DNA of 64,000 bases from Jeotgalibacillus proteolyticus (GCF_002926065.1 NZ_PREZ01000002.1:62001-126000), one strand, 5' to 3'. Positions 14,420 through 25,119 are shown, numbered from the stretch's first letter. Translations and numbers: made by a program. The notes: generated from the letters alone by a model not told the origin.

Positions 14420-17203
14420 TTACAGCCAGTGTTCAATTTCCTGTACGATTGATTCCAAATCGCGTTCTTCTACAGGAACAGACGGAATTGACGACAAAAA
14501 GTAACGCCCGTAAGAAGCTGTAATAAGTCTCCGGTCAAAAATTACAATCAGTCCCCGATCATTTTCATGTCTGATTAACCGGCCGAATCCCTGCCTGAAA
14601 CGGAGGATGGCTTTAGGAAGAGATATTTCAGCAAACGGATTTTTCCCTTGTCTTTCAGCCTCGTTCCATAACGCCTTGGTAAGAGGTTCATCCGGCGGTG
14701 AAAAAGGCAGGCGGACCATGACAAGGCAGGATAAATCCTCGCCGGGAATATCAATCCCTTCCCAAAAGCTGCTTGTCCCAAAAAGAATCGCTTTGTCAAA
14801 GCGCTGAAAGTTTTTTGTTAATTTGGTTCTGCTGCCGCCTGTAATTCCCTGAGCCATTAAAACAAAATCCTCCATCAGTCCGCTGTCTTTCATAAGCTCA
14901 TACGTTTGTCGGAGCATTTCGTGGGAAGTAAATAATACGAGCATCCTTCCTTTAGTAGCCTGGCCCATGGCAATTAAATGATCTGTCACCATTTCAACAT
15001 ACTCCTGCTGGCTTACCTTTTTTATTTCAGGAAGCTCCTTCGGCACCATTAAGCGTACAGAGCTTTTGTAGTCAAACGGCGAGGCATAAATTTTACAGGA
15101 TGTTTGTTGCTCATTAATTCCAAGGCCTTTTAAAAAGTATTCAAATGAATGATCAATTGTTAGTGTGGCAGAAGTAAGAACAACTGCTTTTTCTTTAGTA
15201 AAAAAATGCTCCTTTATCTCTTCCTGAATGTGAATAGATCTCGAAGTCAGCGACAAGCTGCCCGGAAGCGAACGCAGATCTCCATCCAGCCACATGACTG
15301 CAGAGTTATCTTTTTTAAGGAAAAACACTCGGATCGCTTGAATCCATTCAGACCATTCAGTAAGAAAGGAGTACGTTTCCTCTGTGATCGCTTTTTTTGA
15401 ATCCGTCAGCTTATCACTTTCTTTTTTTACCAGGTCTAAATTGTATTGAAGACGCTGGTTGATTTGTTTCATACAGGATAGCAGCCGTTCAAAAGCATAC
15501 TGGATTTTTTTCCAATGAGATGATTCCTTCATTTCGGGTGTTAAAGAAAGGGAGTATTTTTGCTGTCCTTTCCGTAAGGCAACAGATGATTTAAGTAATG
15601 AGCCAAGCTGCCCAAATGAAAGGTCCGCCTCATGGCTTAGCTCCTGTATTAATTCATCTGACAGTTCCTGCGGCTGTTTTCCGCCCGGCTCTGAATGTAT
15701 AATTTTATTGAGTCTTCCTGCCAGCAGGTCTTGAGAGTCATTGCCTATCTGACCAATCGTATATTTTAAGTTAATATAATCTAACTGTTTGCCCCATTGT
15801 CTTCTGCACGTATCCTCAAAGTGATGGGCTTCATCAATTACGAGGGATGAAAATGGCGGCATTAATGGAGTCTTACGCTGAATATCATTGACGAGCATGG
15901 AATGATTCGTTATGACAATCGGTGAACGTTTCGCTTTTTCCAGTGCACGCAAATAAAAATCCTTTTCTTTCCAAGGATCCTTCTCTTTACCTAAAAACCA
16001 GCCTGAATGCCGAATCCGATTCCAAAACAGTCTCCCTCCACTTGTCAGGTTTAATTCGTCAACATCTCCATTTTCTGTTTCTGTTAGCCACGTCAAAAGC
16101 TGCATTTTCGTTAATACAACATCATACTGCGGCTCTTCTTCAGCAAGAGCCTGTTCGAATTTTAAGAGATGAAGATAATGACTCCGTCCCTTTAAAAGTG
16201 CAAATTCTATTTTTTGATTTAGAGCTTTTTGTAAAAGCATGGCTTCGTTTCTTATAATTTGTTCCTGGAGCTGCACCGTCTGAGTGGTAATCACCACACG
16301 ATTTCCTTGTGCTGCCTGTTTAACAGCAGGAAGGAGATAAGCCATCGTTTTGCCAACCCCGGTTCCTGCTTCAACAGCCAGATAGGTGTTATTGTCAAAT
16401 GCCTTCTCTACTTCAGCAGTCATTAATAGCTGTGATTCACGCTTTTCATAATGCGGAACGGCCTGCTTTAAAATGACTTCAATCTTATCACTGTTAAAAG
16501 GAGATATTTCTTCTTCTGTTTGATCGGGGGCTTTTTTCAATGCAATGCCTCGGACGACCTCAATGTCTGCTGGCAGAGCTTTTATATCTTTACGTTTATC
16601 CGAAATAATGCTTTTACAAAGCTCTGCAATATTACTTTTCAAATGAAGACTGAGTTCTTCCATTTTCTCAAGCGTTACAAGCGGGAGCTGGTTAAGCTTT
16701 GAGAAAAATTTGAGTAAAAGAAAAGAAGTAGCCAACGCATCACTGTCCGCCTGATGCGGGCGGTCATGAGAGAGGTTAAATTGTGCAGTTAAATCAGAAA
16801 GCTTGAAGCTGTCTGTCGTTGGCAGAAGGAACCTTGCAAGCTCCACTGTATCGATGAGGCTGCCTTGCCACTTATCATAACCCGCCATTTCCATTTCAGC
16901 CTGCAGGAAAGGAAGATCAAACTGAACATTGTGCGCAACAAAAACTGCCCCCTCTAATCGTTTATAGATTTCCGGAGCAATTTCCCCAAATAAGGGAGCA
17001 TTATTCACCTGATGAGGAGTAATACCGGTTAACTCAACGATAAACGGCGGAATCGGCTGCTCTGGATTTACGAAGGAAGAAAATTGATCAGTAATTTTAT
17101 TTTCTTCAATGATAACAATAGCAATCTGCATAATCCTATCGCCTTTTTTTGGAGCATTTCCTGTCGTTTCGATGTCCACAACAGCCATTTTATTTTTCCA
17201 CAT
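14420..17203 (-). CDS. dinG: DinG-family helicase/exonuclease fusion
   Basis: N-terminal DEDD 3'-5' exonuclease (D10, E12 in VVDIETTG; HNVQFDLPFL near 91-100; HRPHQADSDA-type motif near 147-156) fused to an XPD-like helicase with Walker A AGTGVGKT (279-286), VIDEAHHFEDT near 450 and QGFGRLIRHENDRG near the end. The four iron-sulfur cysteines of E. coli DinG are absent: no Cys lies between Walker A and the DEAH box. This is the Gram-positive type, where the nuclease dominates. 927 residues. The ATG at 17203 aligns with B. subtilis DinG; the ATG at 17236 has no SD. Confidence 0.92.
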   Translation of the reverse strand: MWKNKMAVVDIETTGNAPKKGDRIMQIAIVIIEENKITDQFSSFVNPEQPIPPFIVELTGITPHQVNNAPLFGEIAPEIYKRLEGAVFVAHNVQFDLPFLQAEMEMAGYDKWQGSLIDTVELARFLLPTTDSFKLSDLTAQFNLSHDRPHQADSDALATSFLLLKFFSKLNQLPLVTLEKMEELSLHLKSNIAELCKSIISDKRKDIKALPADIEVVRGIALKKAPDQTEEEISPFNSDKIEVILKQAVPHYEKRESQLLMTAEVEKAFDNNTYLAVEAGTGVGKTMAYLLPAVKQAAQGNRVVITTQTVQLQEQIIRNEAMLLQKALNQKIEFALLKGRSHYLHLLKFEQALAEEEPQYDVVLTKMQLLTWLTETENGDVDELNLTSGGRLFWNRIRHSGWFLGKEKDPWKEKDFYLRALEKAKRSPIVITNHSMLVNDIQRKTPLMPPFSSLVIDEAHHFEDTCRRQWGKQLDYINLKYTIGQIGNDSQDLLAGRLNKIIHSEPGGKQPQELSDELIQELSHEADLSFGQLGSLLKSSVALRKGQQKYSLSLTPEMKESSHWKKIQYAFERLLSCMKQINQRLQYNLDLVKKESDKLTDSKKAITEETYSFLTEWSEWIQAIRVFFLKKDNSAVMWLDGDLRSLPGSLSLTSRSIHIQEEIKEHFFTKEKAVVLTSATLTIDHSFEYFLKGLGINEQQTSCKIYASPFDYKSSVRLMVPKELPEIKKVSQQEYVEMVTDHLIAMGQATKGRMLVLFTSHEMLRQTYELMKDSGLMEDFVLMAQGITGGSRTKLTKNFQRFDKAILFGTSSFWEGIDIPGEDLSCLVMVRLPFSPPDEPLTKALWNEAERQGKNPFAEISLPKAILRFRQGFGRLIRHENDRGLIVIFDRRLITASYGRYFLSSIPSVPVEERDLESIVQEIEHWL

Positions 17204-17239
17204 TGCCGTCACAACCTTTGCATTTTTACCATTCATTCA

Positions 17240-17626
17240 TTATGACATAATTGTTGCTTCCGGTTCATGAGCAATCATGTCTACGATTTCATTATGTTCA
17301 TTCATAATGGCTACTTTAGGTTTGTGGGAAGCGGCTTGTTCATTTGGAATGAGCATATAGGAAATGACGATAATTACATCGCCTTCCTGAACCAGTCGTG
17401 CCGCAGCACCATTCACGCACATGACACCGCTCCCCCGTTTCCCTTTAATAATATACGTTTCAAAGCGTGCACCGTTGTTATTATTCACAATTTGCACCTT
17501 TTCATTTGCATACATGCCTACTGCATCAAGAATATCCTCATCGATTGTAATACTGCCAACATAATTTAAATTTGCTTCCGTCACGCGGGCACGATGAATT
17601 TTCCCGCTCATCATTGTACGATACAT
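17240..17626 (-). CDS. panD: Aspartate 1-decarboxylase proenzyme
   Basis: Makes beta-alanine for pantothenate. 128 residues. The self-cleavage site G24-S25 (NYVGSITID) yields the pyruvoyl-bearing alpha chain; the [17 protein letters not shown] block is typical. The start overlaps the panC stop by 1 nt. Last gene of panBCD; the downstream dinG start follows closely. Confidence 0.96.
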   Translation of the reverse strand: MYRTMMSGKIHRARVTEANLNYVGSITIDEDILDAVGMYANEKVQIVNNNNGARFETYIIKGKRGSGVMCVNGAAARLVQEGDVIIVISYMLIPNEQAASHKPKVAIMNEHNEIVDMIAHEPEATIMS

Positions 17627-18477
17627 TATTTTTCCTCCTCAAGCATGAATATAAGATTGTCAATTAGTCTTGCGTGCTTAAATTGAACTGCTAACGCAAT
17701 CATTATAGTGCCCTTTTTTTCCGCAAGCTTTGTCAGCTCCGGATAAGAAAGAATTTCTATATAATCTATCTCCGCTGACGTTGACTTACCGATCGTTGCT
17801 TTCATTTGCTCTATTGTTTGGCTGACAGACTGATGGGCTAAAGCCTCCTTACCAGCTTTTAAAGCCTGATAAAGCAGGGGTGCCTGATTACGCTCGTTCT
17901 CACTAAGATAGACATTTCTTGAGCTTTTTGCTAAGCCGTCCACTTCACGTACCGTATCCACTGTGACGATTTCCAATGGAAAGAAAAAAGAATCAACAAG
18001 CCCCTTTACGACGGCAACCTGCTGGGCATCCTTTTGTCCGAAATAAGCTTTGTTTGGCTGGACTAAATGAAACAAAATCGTAAGAACGGACACCACACCA
18101 TCAAAATGCCCGGGTCTTTTTGCCCCGCAGAGAACATTAGTCCTGCTCGTTGCCGTCATTTTTACCGGCAAGTCATCCGGATAAATTTCATCTGCAGACG
18201 GGTAAAATAGCACATCTACTCCCGCCTCTTTTGCAAGTAGTGTGTCCCGTTTAATGTCACGGGGATACTTATCAAAATCCTCATTTGGTCCAAACTGAAG
18301 AGGATTAACAAATATACTCATTACTGATTTATTACATTCGCTTACTGATTTTTTTACAAGAGCTAAATGGCCTTCGTGTAAATACCCCATTGTTGGAATA
18401 AAACCGATTGTATTTCCATTACGTATTTCTTCTGCAGAGTAAGCCTGCATTTCCTTGCTTGATGAAATTATTCTCAC
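17626..18477 (-). CDS. panC: Pantothenate synthetase
   Basis: ATP-dependent ligation of pantoate and beta-alanine. 283 residues with [16 protein letters not shown] (HxGH nucleotide site), [17 protein letters not shown], and SSRNVYLS (KMSKS-like loop preceded by VDGLAK). Overlaps panB by 4 nt and panD by 1 nt, consistent with translational coupling. Confidence 0.96.
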   Translation of the reverse strand: MRIISSSKEMQAYSAEEIRNGNTIGFIPTMGYLHEGHLALVKKSVSECNKSVMSIFVNPLQFGPNEDFDKYPRDIKRDTLLAKEAGVDVLFYPSADEIYPDDLPVKMTATSRTNVLCGAKRPGHFDGVVSVLTILFHLVQPNKAYFGQKDAQQVAVVKGLVDSFFFPLEIVTVDTVREVDGLAKSSRNVYLSENERNQAPLLYQALKAGKEALAHQSVSQTIEQMKATIGKSTSAEIDYIEILSYPELTKLAEKKGTIMIALAVQFKHARLIDNLIFMLEEEK

Positions 18478-19313
18478 TGCTCTCTTCCTCCATAAAGGGC
18501 AATCCGCTCTTCTTCCTTCATGTTAAAGGAGTGCTCTTCAGCAGGAAAAGTGCCGCTTTTTACTTCTCTGATATATTGATCCAATGCATCTCCAATAGCT
18601 GGATAAACATTTGTATACTGTTTAACAAATTTCGCAAGACGATGGTCTCCGTAGCCGACCGCATCATGATAAACAAGCACCTGGCCATCTGCCTGCTTTC
18701 CTGCACCTATCCCAATAGTCGGAATGAAAAGTTTATCTGAGACCTGTTCTGTGAGCTGCTGAGGGATACATTCAAGAACCAATGCGAATGCCCCTGCATT
18801 CTGGCACTCTTGTGCATCACTTAACAGCTGGATTCCTTTTTGAGCCGTTCTTGCCTGAACCCGGTAGCCTCCAAGAACACCTGCACTTTGCGGGGTTAAA
18901 CCAAGATGGGCCATTACAGGAACGCCTGCATCTGTTAAGGATTGTATCATAGGAATTACTTCTTTAGCCCCCTCCACCTTCACAGCATGTGCGCCGGTTT
19001 CCTGAAGCAGTCTGGCAGCAGCCTTAAGTGTCTCCGCTTTGGAAAGGTGATACGTCATAAAAGGCATATCAACGACGATAAAAGTGTCTGCCGCTCCTCT
19101 TTTCACCGCTTTTGTATGGTGGATCATATCCTCAAGCGTAACAGGCACTGTAGAGTCATACCCTAAAACGACCATTCCCAATGAATCACCAACTAGAATC
19201 ATGTCGATCCCAGATTGTTCTGCTATTTTCGCTGCAGGATAATCATACGCTGTAATCATGGTAATCTTATCCCCGGTCTGTTTCATTTTTAGAAAATCCG
19301 ATGTGGTCTTCAT
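18474..19313 (-). CDS. panB: Ketopantoate hydroxymethyltransferase
   Basis: Transfers a hydroxymethyl group from methylene-THF to 2-oxoisovalerate, the first committed step to pantothenate. 279 residues, TIM-barrel with [27 protein letters not shown] (metal-binding Asp) and [10 protein letters not shown]. First gene of panBCD, behind a structured leader with a terminator. SD AAGGAGG. Confidence 0.97.
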   Translation of the reverse strand: MKTTSDFLKMKQTGDKITMITAYDYPAAKIAEQSGIDMILVGDSLGMVVLGYDSTVPVTLEDMIHHTKAVKRGAADTFIVVDMPFMTYHLSKAETLKAAARLLQETGAHAVKVEGAKEVIPMIQSLTDAGVPVMAHLGLTPQSAGVLGGYRVQARTAQKGIQLLSDAQECQNAGAFALVLECIPQQLTEQVSDKLFIPTIGIGAGKQADGQVLVYHDAVGYGDHRLAKFVKQYTNVYPAIGDALDQYIREVKSGTFPAEEHSFNMKEEERIALYGGREQ

Positions 19314-19365
19314 TATACATCCTCCTTATGATCAGAGGGTTCAAAAACACATGAAAAGCTACATT

Positions 19366-19393
19366 AAAAAATCCTTCATTTGACAGAAGGATT
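19366..19393 (-). terminator. Terminator in the panB leader (conditional) / birA operon terminator
   Basis: 8-bp stem AATCCTTC/GAAGGATT with TTTTTT after it on the minus strand, 53 nt before the panB start. Upstream RNA can form a competing pairing, so it may be an attenuator as well as the end of the birA transcript. Confidence 0.7.
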
Positions 19394-19500
19394 GCGTAAC
19401 ATTCGATGTTTCGATCCTCTGTCCCTGTCACGTAATGGATCAAGGCAGAAATAATAGAAAAGCTGTTTTTATAAAGGGTGCAGTTCTGTCGATACTGCCC
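19366..19500 (-). ncRNA. Structured pan-type leader RNA upstream of panBCD
   Basis: About 135 nt between a promoter (19507-19515) and panB. Seen on the minus strand: a 7-bp stem CGTGACA/TGTTACG enclosing a GA-rich bulge and a TCGA-AACA-TCGA hairpin; then GACAGAGGAT (19413-19422) can pair with ATCCTTCTGTC (19382-19392), which would block the terminator hairpin at 19366-19393. The described pan RNA motif of Firmicutes sits upstream of pantothenate genes; assignment here is by position and architecture, not a covariance-model hit. Confidence 0.6.
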
Positions 19501-19506
19501 AAGGTT

Positions 19507-19515
19507 AGTATAGCA
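19507..19515 (-). promoter_or_regulatory. Extended -10 promoter for the panB leader
   Basis: Minus strand TGC-TATACT, an extended -10 just past the birA stop codon; no good -35. It would start a leader of about 185 nt ahead of panB. Confidence 0.4.
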
Positions 19516-19520
19516 GATTT

Positions 19521-20522
19521 TTAAGGTTTTCCGCGATTTTTTGCACTTATTTCGATATCTGCAGAATAGATGCTATGAACGGTTCCTTTTTCATCCTCCA
19601 AAAGTAAAACACCGTCATCTGTTATGCCTAGAGCGACTCCTGTCAGCTCTCCATTAAGAGTTCTTGCTGTAATGTATTTGCCAATGGAGACGGCGTAGCT
19701 TTCCCATAAAAGCTTAATTGGAGTAAAACCTTTTTCCAGGTAAATCTGATAATACCTTTCCAAATGGTACATCACCCGCTGTACTAATTCGGATCTTGAT
19801 ATTTTTTCCCCTTTCTCAATCGAGAGAGAGGTTGCAATTGATAGCAGCTCTTCAGGAAAATCCTTCTTCTCCTGGTTGACATTCATTCCGATGCCGATTA
19901 TAAGCGAATGAATTTGCTCGCTGTCAGCCTGCAATTCCGTTAAAATTCCTGTTATTTTTTTATTGTTAAGCAAAAGGTCATTCGGCCATTTTATTTCCAC
20001 ATCGAGCTGACATACATCCCAAATAGCCTGCACTACTGCAACTGCAGTAATCAAGGTGAATTGAGGAGCTTTTTGGGGAGGGAGGCTTGGTCTTAAAAGG
20101 AGGCTCATCCATATCCCGGTTCCTTTTGGCGAATGCCACACTCTGGCCATTCGGCCTCTTCCTGCCCGCTGCTCCTCTGCAATCACAAGCGTTCCCTCAG
20201 GAGCCTTATCCTGCGCAAGGGTATGAGCGATTTTTTGAGTTGAGTCGACAGAGTCCATAACGACAATCGTTCTTCCAAGTGCTTTGGTTTCCATACCTAA
20301 TAGGAGATTGTTTTCTGTCAGCTGATCATTCGTTTTTAGAAGTCTGTAGCCCCTTTTTTTCTTCGACTCTATGGTAAACCCTTCGTTTCTCAGCTCTTCA
20401 ATATGCTTCCATATTGCAGTCCTTGAGCATCCGGTTTCTTCTGCAAGCTGCTGGCCTGAAACGTAGGTTTCCTGATGAGCGGATAAAGAAGATAGGAGGG
20501 ACTCTCTTATTTTTGAAGCCAT
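19521..20522 (-). CDS. birA: Biotin-[acetyl-CoA-carboxylase] ligase / biotin repressor BirA
   Basis: Attaches biotin to carboxylases and represses biotin genes. 333 residues: N-terminal winged helix (GQQLAEETGCSRTAIWKHIEELRNEGF, about 18-48), central ligase with the adenylate loop EEQRAGRGRM and KWPNDLL, and an SH3-like C-terminal domain (ITARTLNGELTGVALGITDDGVLLLE). The ATG at 20522 is preferred over the GTG at 20534. Overlaps the 3' end of cca by 16 nt. Last gene of the ypjD-dapB operon. Confidence 0.94.
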   Translation of the reverse strand: MASKIRESLLSSLSAHQETYVSGQQLAEETGCSRTAIWKHIEELRNEGFTIESKKKRGYRLLKTNDQLTENNLLLGMETKALGRTIVVMDSVDSTQKIAHTLAQDKAPEGTLVIAEEQRAGRGRMARVWHSPKGTGIWMSLLLRPSLPPQKAPQFTLITAVAVVQAIWDVCQLDVEIKWPNDLLLNNKKITGILTELQADSEQIHSLIIGIGMNVNQEKKDFPEELLSIATSLSIEKGEKISRSELVQRVMYHLERYYQIYLEKGFTPIKLLWESYAVSIGKYITARTLNGELTGVALGITDDGVLLLEDEKGTVHSIYSADIEISAKNRGKP

Positions 20523-21700
20523 TGCTTCACCCACTTTTTAATTTCAATTTTATCATTTAAAAGTTCTTTCTCAATGACAGCACGCTCTATTTTCTGCAGC
20601 GCATCTCCTACCCATCTTCCGCTTTTCCTGCCGCTCCAGCTGACAAGATCTCGGCCATTGACGTCAAGCTCGCTTTTATCTTTAATTGGCAGTGCTTCCC
20701 ATATTTCCTGGATCTTACTTTTGTCAGCCGGCTGGTGGTGTATGACGGAATAAAGCATTTCTGTTTCCAAAGAAATGCTTTCCCCTGCATGGTACACTCT
20801 GTATGGCTCCCAGTCTTCCAAAGCCCTTAGATGATAGAGCTCTGTCAGCTTTTTAATATAGGCAATGCGCTTATTTGAAAGCCGCCACTCCTTTAAGAAT
20901 GCTTCAGTATCCTCGACGATAAACAGAATACTAAGCAGTGACCATCGCTGATCAATTGACAATGCTTCAAGATCCATATCACTAATCTCTTTAATGATGT
21001 GTGCTGAAAGCGGGAAAAAAGGCAAATGCCGGACTAACCCTGTTTCAAGCAGATAAGATAATCCCTTTTCACTGGCAGATCCGGCGAGGAGTTTGTCCAT
21101 TTCCATTCTCTTCCGCTCCACCGCTACATGCTTAAGCAAAGGTGCATGCTGCTTCATTGCTTCCTTTGTTTTGTCGTCAATTGAAAAATGTAATTGTGCA
21201 GAAAAGCGTGCCCCACGGAGCATTCGAAGTGCATCTTCTCCAAACCGCTCTGCCGCTTCGCCAACTGTGGCAATCTGTTTTCTTTTAAGATCTGCTCTGC
21301 CTTCAAAAAGATCGATCAGGCTTAAGTCCACTGTCATAGCCATCGCATTAATTGTAAAGTCTCTTCTTTTTAAATCCTCCTCAAGGGACAGGACAAAGCT
21401 GACTTCATCCGGTCTACGGAAATCCGAATAGGTTCCCTCGGACCTGAAGGTAGTTACTTCAAATCCTTTTCCCTTATAGATAACCATTACTGTTCCATGA
21501 TCAATTCCGACTTCCACTGTATTCTCAAACAGTGAAGTTACTTCCGCGGGGGTTGCTGAGGTGGCAATATCCACATCATTAATTGTACGTTTAAGTAGAA
21601 AATCTCTAACACAGCCTCCAACGAAATACGCTTCAAACCCGGCATCTATAAGCTTAATCAAAATAGGCAGGGCTTCAGTAAATGGGGATGGAAGCTTCAT
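20507..21700 (-). CDS. cca: CCA tRNA nucleotidyltransferase
   Basis: Adds or repairs the 3'-CCA of tRNA. 397 residues, the same length as B. subtilis. Class II nucleotidyltransferase head with [25 protein letters not shown] (GGxVRD and DxD) and [11 protein letters not shown], and [15 protein letters not shown] in the neck. Overlaps bshA by 4 nt and birA by 16 nt. Confidence 0.96.
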   Translation of the reverse strand: MKLPSPFTEALPILIKLIDAGFEAYFVGGCVRDFLLKRTINDVDIATSATPAEVTSLFENTVEVGIDHGTVMVIYKGKGFEVTTFRSEGTYSDFRRPDEVSFVLSLEEDLKRRDFTINAMAMTVDLSLIDLFEGRADLKRKQIATVGEAAERFGEDALRMLRGARFSAQLHFSIDDKTKEAMKQHAPLLKHVAVERKRMEMDKLLAGSASEKGLSYLLETGLVRHLPFFPLSAHIIKEISDMDLEALSIDQRWSLLSILFIVEDTEAFLKEWRLSNKRIAYIKKLTELYHLRALEDWEPYRVYHAGESISLETEMLYSVIHHQPADKSKIQEIWEALPIKDKSELDVNGRDLVSWSGRKSGRWVGDALQKIERAVIEKELLNDKIEIKKWVKQWLQK

Positions 21701-22836
21701 GTCGTCACCTTGTGTTCAATCACTTCTTTGTAAAGGTCTTCATATTGCTTTACGATTTTTTGAGAATGAAAATTTTCACTTACCGTTTCCAGACAAGCAG
21801 CAGCAAACCGGCTGTACAGACCCGAGTCTGTCAGGAGTGTAAGTGCTTTTGATACCATGGAAGAAATATCTCCAACCTCACAAATATACCCATTGACGTG
21901 ATCCTTGATCACTTCAGGGATTCCTCCTATATTCGTACCAATACATGGAACACCACTGGCCATTGCCTCAAGAGCGACAAGACCGAAGCTTTCCTTCTCT
22001 GAAAGGAGCAGCATCAGATCACTTATGACATATAATTCCTCCACTTTATCCTTTTTACCAAGAAAAAGCACTCGACTTTCAATCCCAAGTTTCTGTACTT
22101 TTTTACAGATGCCAGACATCTCAGGTCCATCTCCCACCAGCAGGAGCTTTGAATCTATCTGCTGATTGAGATGATAGAACACATCTATCACATCCTGTAC
22201 TCTTTTTACTGCTCTGAAATTTGATACATGAATGATCACCTTTTCATTTTCTTTAATGCCGTATTCTTCTCTTAAAGAGCTTGAAGGGATCTTCTTATAC
22301 ACCCGTTCATCTATAAAATTATGAATAACATCAAGCTTTTTCTCCGGAGCAATCAGGTCGTGAGTCTGCTCAGCCAATGCATGAGAGACAGCTGTAACAC
22401 GATCTGACTGTTCAATTCCAAATCGGATGGAATCTGTTAAGGATGGATCAAAGCCCAGGACAGTAATGTCTGTGCCGTGCAGTGTAGTAACAATGCCAAC
22501 AGAGGATTTAGCCATCTGTTTTCCCAGTATGGCACAGATCGCGTGCGGAATTGCATAATGCACATGTAAAATATCCAACTTTTCTCTTTTAATTACTTCC
22601 GCCATTTTATTCGCAAGTGCTATATCGTAAGGAGGATACTGAAAAACTGAATAATGATTAACTTCCACCTGGTGAAAGTAGATATTTGAATACATATTAT
22701 TTAATCGAAACGGCATGCTTGATGTAATAAAGTGAATTTCATGCCCCTTTTCAGCCAGCAGCTTTCCAAGTTCAGTGGCGACAATACCTGATCCACCAAC
22801 GGTAGGGTAGCATGTGATACCAATTTTTAGTTTCAT
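21697..22836 (-). CDS. bshA: N-acetyl-alpha-D-glucosaminyl L-malate synthase BshA
   Basis: First step of bacillithiol synthesis: GlcNAc transfer from UDP-GlcNAc to L-malate. 379 residues, GT4 glycosyltransferase. Signatures: [41 protein letters not shown], and the donor-binding [21 protein letters not shown]. Adjacent to bshB1 (3-nt gap) and overlapping cca, as in Bacillus. Confidence 0.96.
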   Translation of the reverse strand: MKLKIGITCYPTVGGSGIVATELGKLLAEKGHEIHFITSSMPFRLNNMYSNIYFHQVEVNHYSVFQYPPYDIALANKMAEVIKREKLDILHVHYAIPHAICAILGKQMAKSSVGIVTTLHGTDITVLGFDPSLTDSIRFGIEQSDRVTAVSHALAEQTHDLIAPEKKLDVIHNFIDERVYKKIPSSSLREEYGIKENEKVIIHVSNFRAVKRVQDVIDVFYHLNQQIDSKLLLVGDGPEMSGICKKVQKLGIESRVLFLGKKDKVEELYVISDLMLLLSEKESFGLVALEAMASGVPCIGTNIGGIPEVIKDHVNGYICEVGDISSMVSKALTLLTDSGLYSRFAAACLETVSENFHSQKIVKQYEDLYKEVIEHKVTT

Positions 22837-22839
22837 TTC

Positions 22840-23541
22840 CTATTCTCCTAACAGATCATTATCGATCTTAAAAGGCTTGTCCGACATGAAGCCTTCTGCA
22901 TATAGACAGCCTGCTTCCTTTCCAATCACCCGGTCCCTTGCTAAAACAGATTCGAGATAACCGCTTGTCAGTGGGGTTTCTACTCCACTATCCGGCTCAA
23001 ATTGACTTTTATACGCTTTAAGACCTTCCATTTTCGCAGCAATATTATTGGAAATATCTATTACGAAATGTGGTTTATGTATACCATTTATAACATAATA
23101 ATAGACAGGAGCCTTCCAGGCTGGTAAATCCTCATCCGTTTGAAACCTGCCAATCCCGGCAGAAAAAGCTGCTTCCCTCACCAGTTGTGAGGCGTGGCCG
23201 TGGTCGGGATGCCTATCAATCGAATAAGGGGCAAAAATGACCTTTGGCTGATAGTGCCGGATAACCTCTGCCGCTCTTTTCACATAATCCGGCGACAGAG
23301 ATATGCCTCTATCGGGAAGTCCAAGATTAATTCTTTCCTTCACCCCTAAACAGTCAGCAGCTCTCTGTGCTTCTTCTTTTCTTAAGGCTACAGAGCCATT
23401 AGAAGAGAGCTCTGCTTCGGTTAAATCGCAAATGACGATCTTTTTATTTCTGCTTGCCCATTTATGAATCGTTCCACCCATACCGATTTCCGCATCGTCA
23501 GCGTGAGCGCCAAAGGCCAGAATATGTGTCGTTTCTTTCAT
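22840..23541 (-). CDS. bshB1: Bacillithiol biosynthesis deacetylase BshB1
   Basis: Zn-dependent PIG-L/LmbE-family enzyme that deacetylates GlcNAc-malate. 233 residues with the metal motif GAHADDAEIGMGG and the distal HPDHGHAS; SIDRHPDH is typical. Weak SD. Located between mgsA and bshA, consistent with a bacillithiol operon segment. Confidence 0.95.
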   Translation of the reverse strand: MKETTHILAFGAHADDAEIGMGGTIHKWASRNKKIVICDLTEAELSSNGSVALRKEEAQRAADCLGVKERINLGLPDRGISLSPDYVKRAAEVIRHYQPKVIFAPYSIDRHPDHGHASQLVREAAFSAGIGRFQTDEDLPAWKAPVYYYVINGIHKPHFVIDISNNIAAKMEGLKAYKSQFEPDSGVETPLTSGYLESVLARDRVIGKEAGCLYAEGFMSDKPFKIDNDLLGE

Positions 23542-23555
23542 GGTAAGCCTACTTT

Positions 23556-23930
23556 CTATAATTCATTTCTTGTTATCGCATTTATAAGAATCTTTGCCAT
23601 GCCTATATTAGTTGCCATCGGAATATGGTAGACATCGCCCAAACGGATCAGCGCTGATACATCCGGTTCGTGAGGCTGCGCTGTCAACGGATCGCGAAAG
23701 AAAAACACGGCATCTAGCTGCTGATTCGCAATTCGCGCACCAATTTCCTGGTCTCCTCCAAGAGGTCCAGAACGAAAACGGTGAATTGGAAGATTGGTTC
23801 TTTCTGTAATCCTTAGACCTGTTGTACCTGTGGCAAACAGCTCATGACGGCCAAAAACCTCCCGATGCTGGTCAACGAATGCTAAAAGTTCTTCTTTTTT
23901 CTTATCGTGAGCGATCAATGCGATTTTCAT
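23556..23930 (-). CDS. mgsA: Methylglyoxal synthase
   Basis: Converts dihydroxyacetone phosphate to methylglyoxal. 124 residues, about 13 fewer than B. subtilis Mgs[36 protein letters not shown] (catalytic D60), [11 protein letters not shown] (D80, H87, D90) and [11 protein letters not shown] are intact; it stops soon after ATNIG, so only the C-terminal tail is missing. The ATG at 23930 has SD GGAGGG. 16 nt after dapB. Confidence 0.93.
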   Translation of the reverse strand: MKIALIAHDKKKEELLAFVDQHREVFGRHELFATGTTGLRITERTNLPIHRFRSGPLGGDQEIGARIANQQLDAVFFFRDPLTAQPHEPDVSALIRLGDVYHIPMATNIGMAKILINAITRNEL

Positions 23931-23946
23931 CTTAGCCCTCCTGCTT

Positions 23947-24756
23947 CTAATCCAGAATATTTTCCAAGCCGTAAACAAGTGTATCAAGCTTCATAATGGT
24001 ATCCACACAAACACGGACCCCTGACATAAAAGAAGCACGGTCGTGGGAATCATGACGAACCGTCAAAAGCTGGCCTTCCCCTCCAAACATCACCTGCTGA
24101 TGGGCGATTAAACCGGGAAGACGTACACTGTGCACTCTCATTCCATCAATATCTGATCCTCTTGCACCGTCTATGGTTTCTTTTTCATTTGGATGCCCCT
24201 GTTTTTTTGAAGTTCTAACTTCCTGAATCATTTGAGCAGTTTTTATACCGGTGCCTGATGGAGCATCCAGCTTTTGATCATGATGCATTTCGATAATTTC
24301 TACATCCTCAAAATATTTTGCAGCCATTTGTGAGAACTTCATCATCAGAACTGCTCCGATGGCGAAATTAGGCGCAATAATGACACCGAGTCCCCGTGAT
24401 TCGGCTATTTCTTTTAATTCATCCAGCTGGCCGTCTGTAAAGCCTGTCGTGCCGACTACCGGCCGAACATTATGAAGGAGTGCGGCTTTTGTATGCTCAT
24501 ACCCTGTCTCCGGTGTTGTAAGGTCTATCAGCACATCCGGCAGAAGCTCTTGAAAACAGTCATCCGGATTGCTGAAAACCTTAACGCTGTCGTGTGTATC
24601 GGTAAATCCATCAACCTCATTGAGTGTTGTGTCGTCATATTTATAATCAATCGCTCCAACCAATTTAAAATGGGATGTGTTCATGACCAGCTTTACAGCT
24701 TCCCTGCCCATTCTTCCCCTTGGACCTGCAATGACAACTTTTATTGGTTCATTCAT
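23947..24756 (-). CDS. dapB: 4-hydroxy-tetrahydrodipicolinate reductase
   Basis: NAD(P)H-dependent step to diaminopimelate/lysine and spore dipicolinate. 269 residues: nucleotide-binding [22 protein letters not shown], and the substrate site [18 protein letters not shown]. The ATG at 24756 has SD GGGGAGGA and matches B. subtilis; it overlaps the ypjD stop by 4 nt. A longer frame to 24786 is unlikely. Confidence 0.96.
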   Translation of the reverse strand: MNEPIKVVIAGPRGRMGREAVKLVMNTSHFKLVGAIDYKYDDTTLNEVDGFTDTHDSVKVFSNPDDCFQELLPDVLIDLTTPETGYEHTKAALLHNVRPVVGTTGFTDGQLDELKEIAESRGLGVIIAPNFAIGAVLMMKFSQMAAKYFEDVEIIEMHHDQKLDAPSGTGIKTAQMIQEVRTSKKQGHPNEKETIDGARGSDIDGMRVHSVRLPGLIAHQQVMFGGEGQLLTVRHDSHDRASFMSGVRVCVDTIMKLDTLVYGLENILD

Positions 24757-25097
24757 GATAAATCCTCCCCATCCAAACGTGTCCACCTGTTTTTATCACG
24801 CGTAGAAAATTTATGCATTACTTGGTTATGCGCATTCTCTAAGCTTATATTCTGTTGATTGGCAAAACAAGTAATTACGAAAAGTAAATCACCAAGCTCC
24901 TCTTCAATCGTGCTTTCATCTTCAGAAGACTTTTTAGGTTTTTCACCGTAATGATGGTTCACTTCCCTTGCCAATTCACCAAGCTCTTCTGTCAGTCTGG
25001 CCATCATAGCCAGCGGACTGAAATAGCCTTCTTTAAATTGTCCGATATAGTCATCTACTTCCTGCTGGATTTCCTGCAGTGATTTTTGATTATGCAC
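24753..25097 (-). CDS. ypjD: YpjD MazG-like nucleotide pyrophosphohydrolase
   Basis: 114 residues, all-alpha NTP-PPase with [15 protein letters not shown] and [25 protein letters not shown], the EExxE plus ExxD metal-binding helices. Hydrolyses (modified) NTPs; the physiological substrate is unknown. Starts with GTG, with GGGAG 9 nt upstream. First gene of the dapB-birA operon, divergent from ypjC. Confidence 0.9.
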   Translation of the reverse strand: MHNQKSLQEIQQEVDDYIGQFKEGYFSPLAMMARLTEELGELAREVNHHYGEKPKKSSEDESTIEEELGDLLFVITCFANQQNISLENAHNQVMHKFSTRDKNRWTRLDGEDLS

Positions 25098-25119
25098 CTT
25101 TCTTCACTCCCGATTCAGA

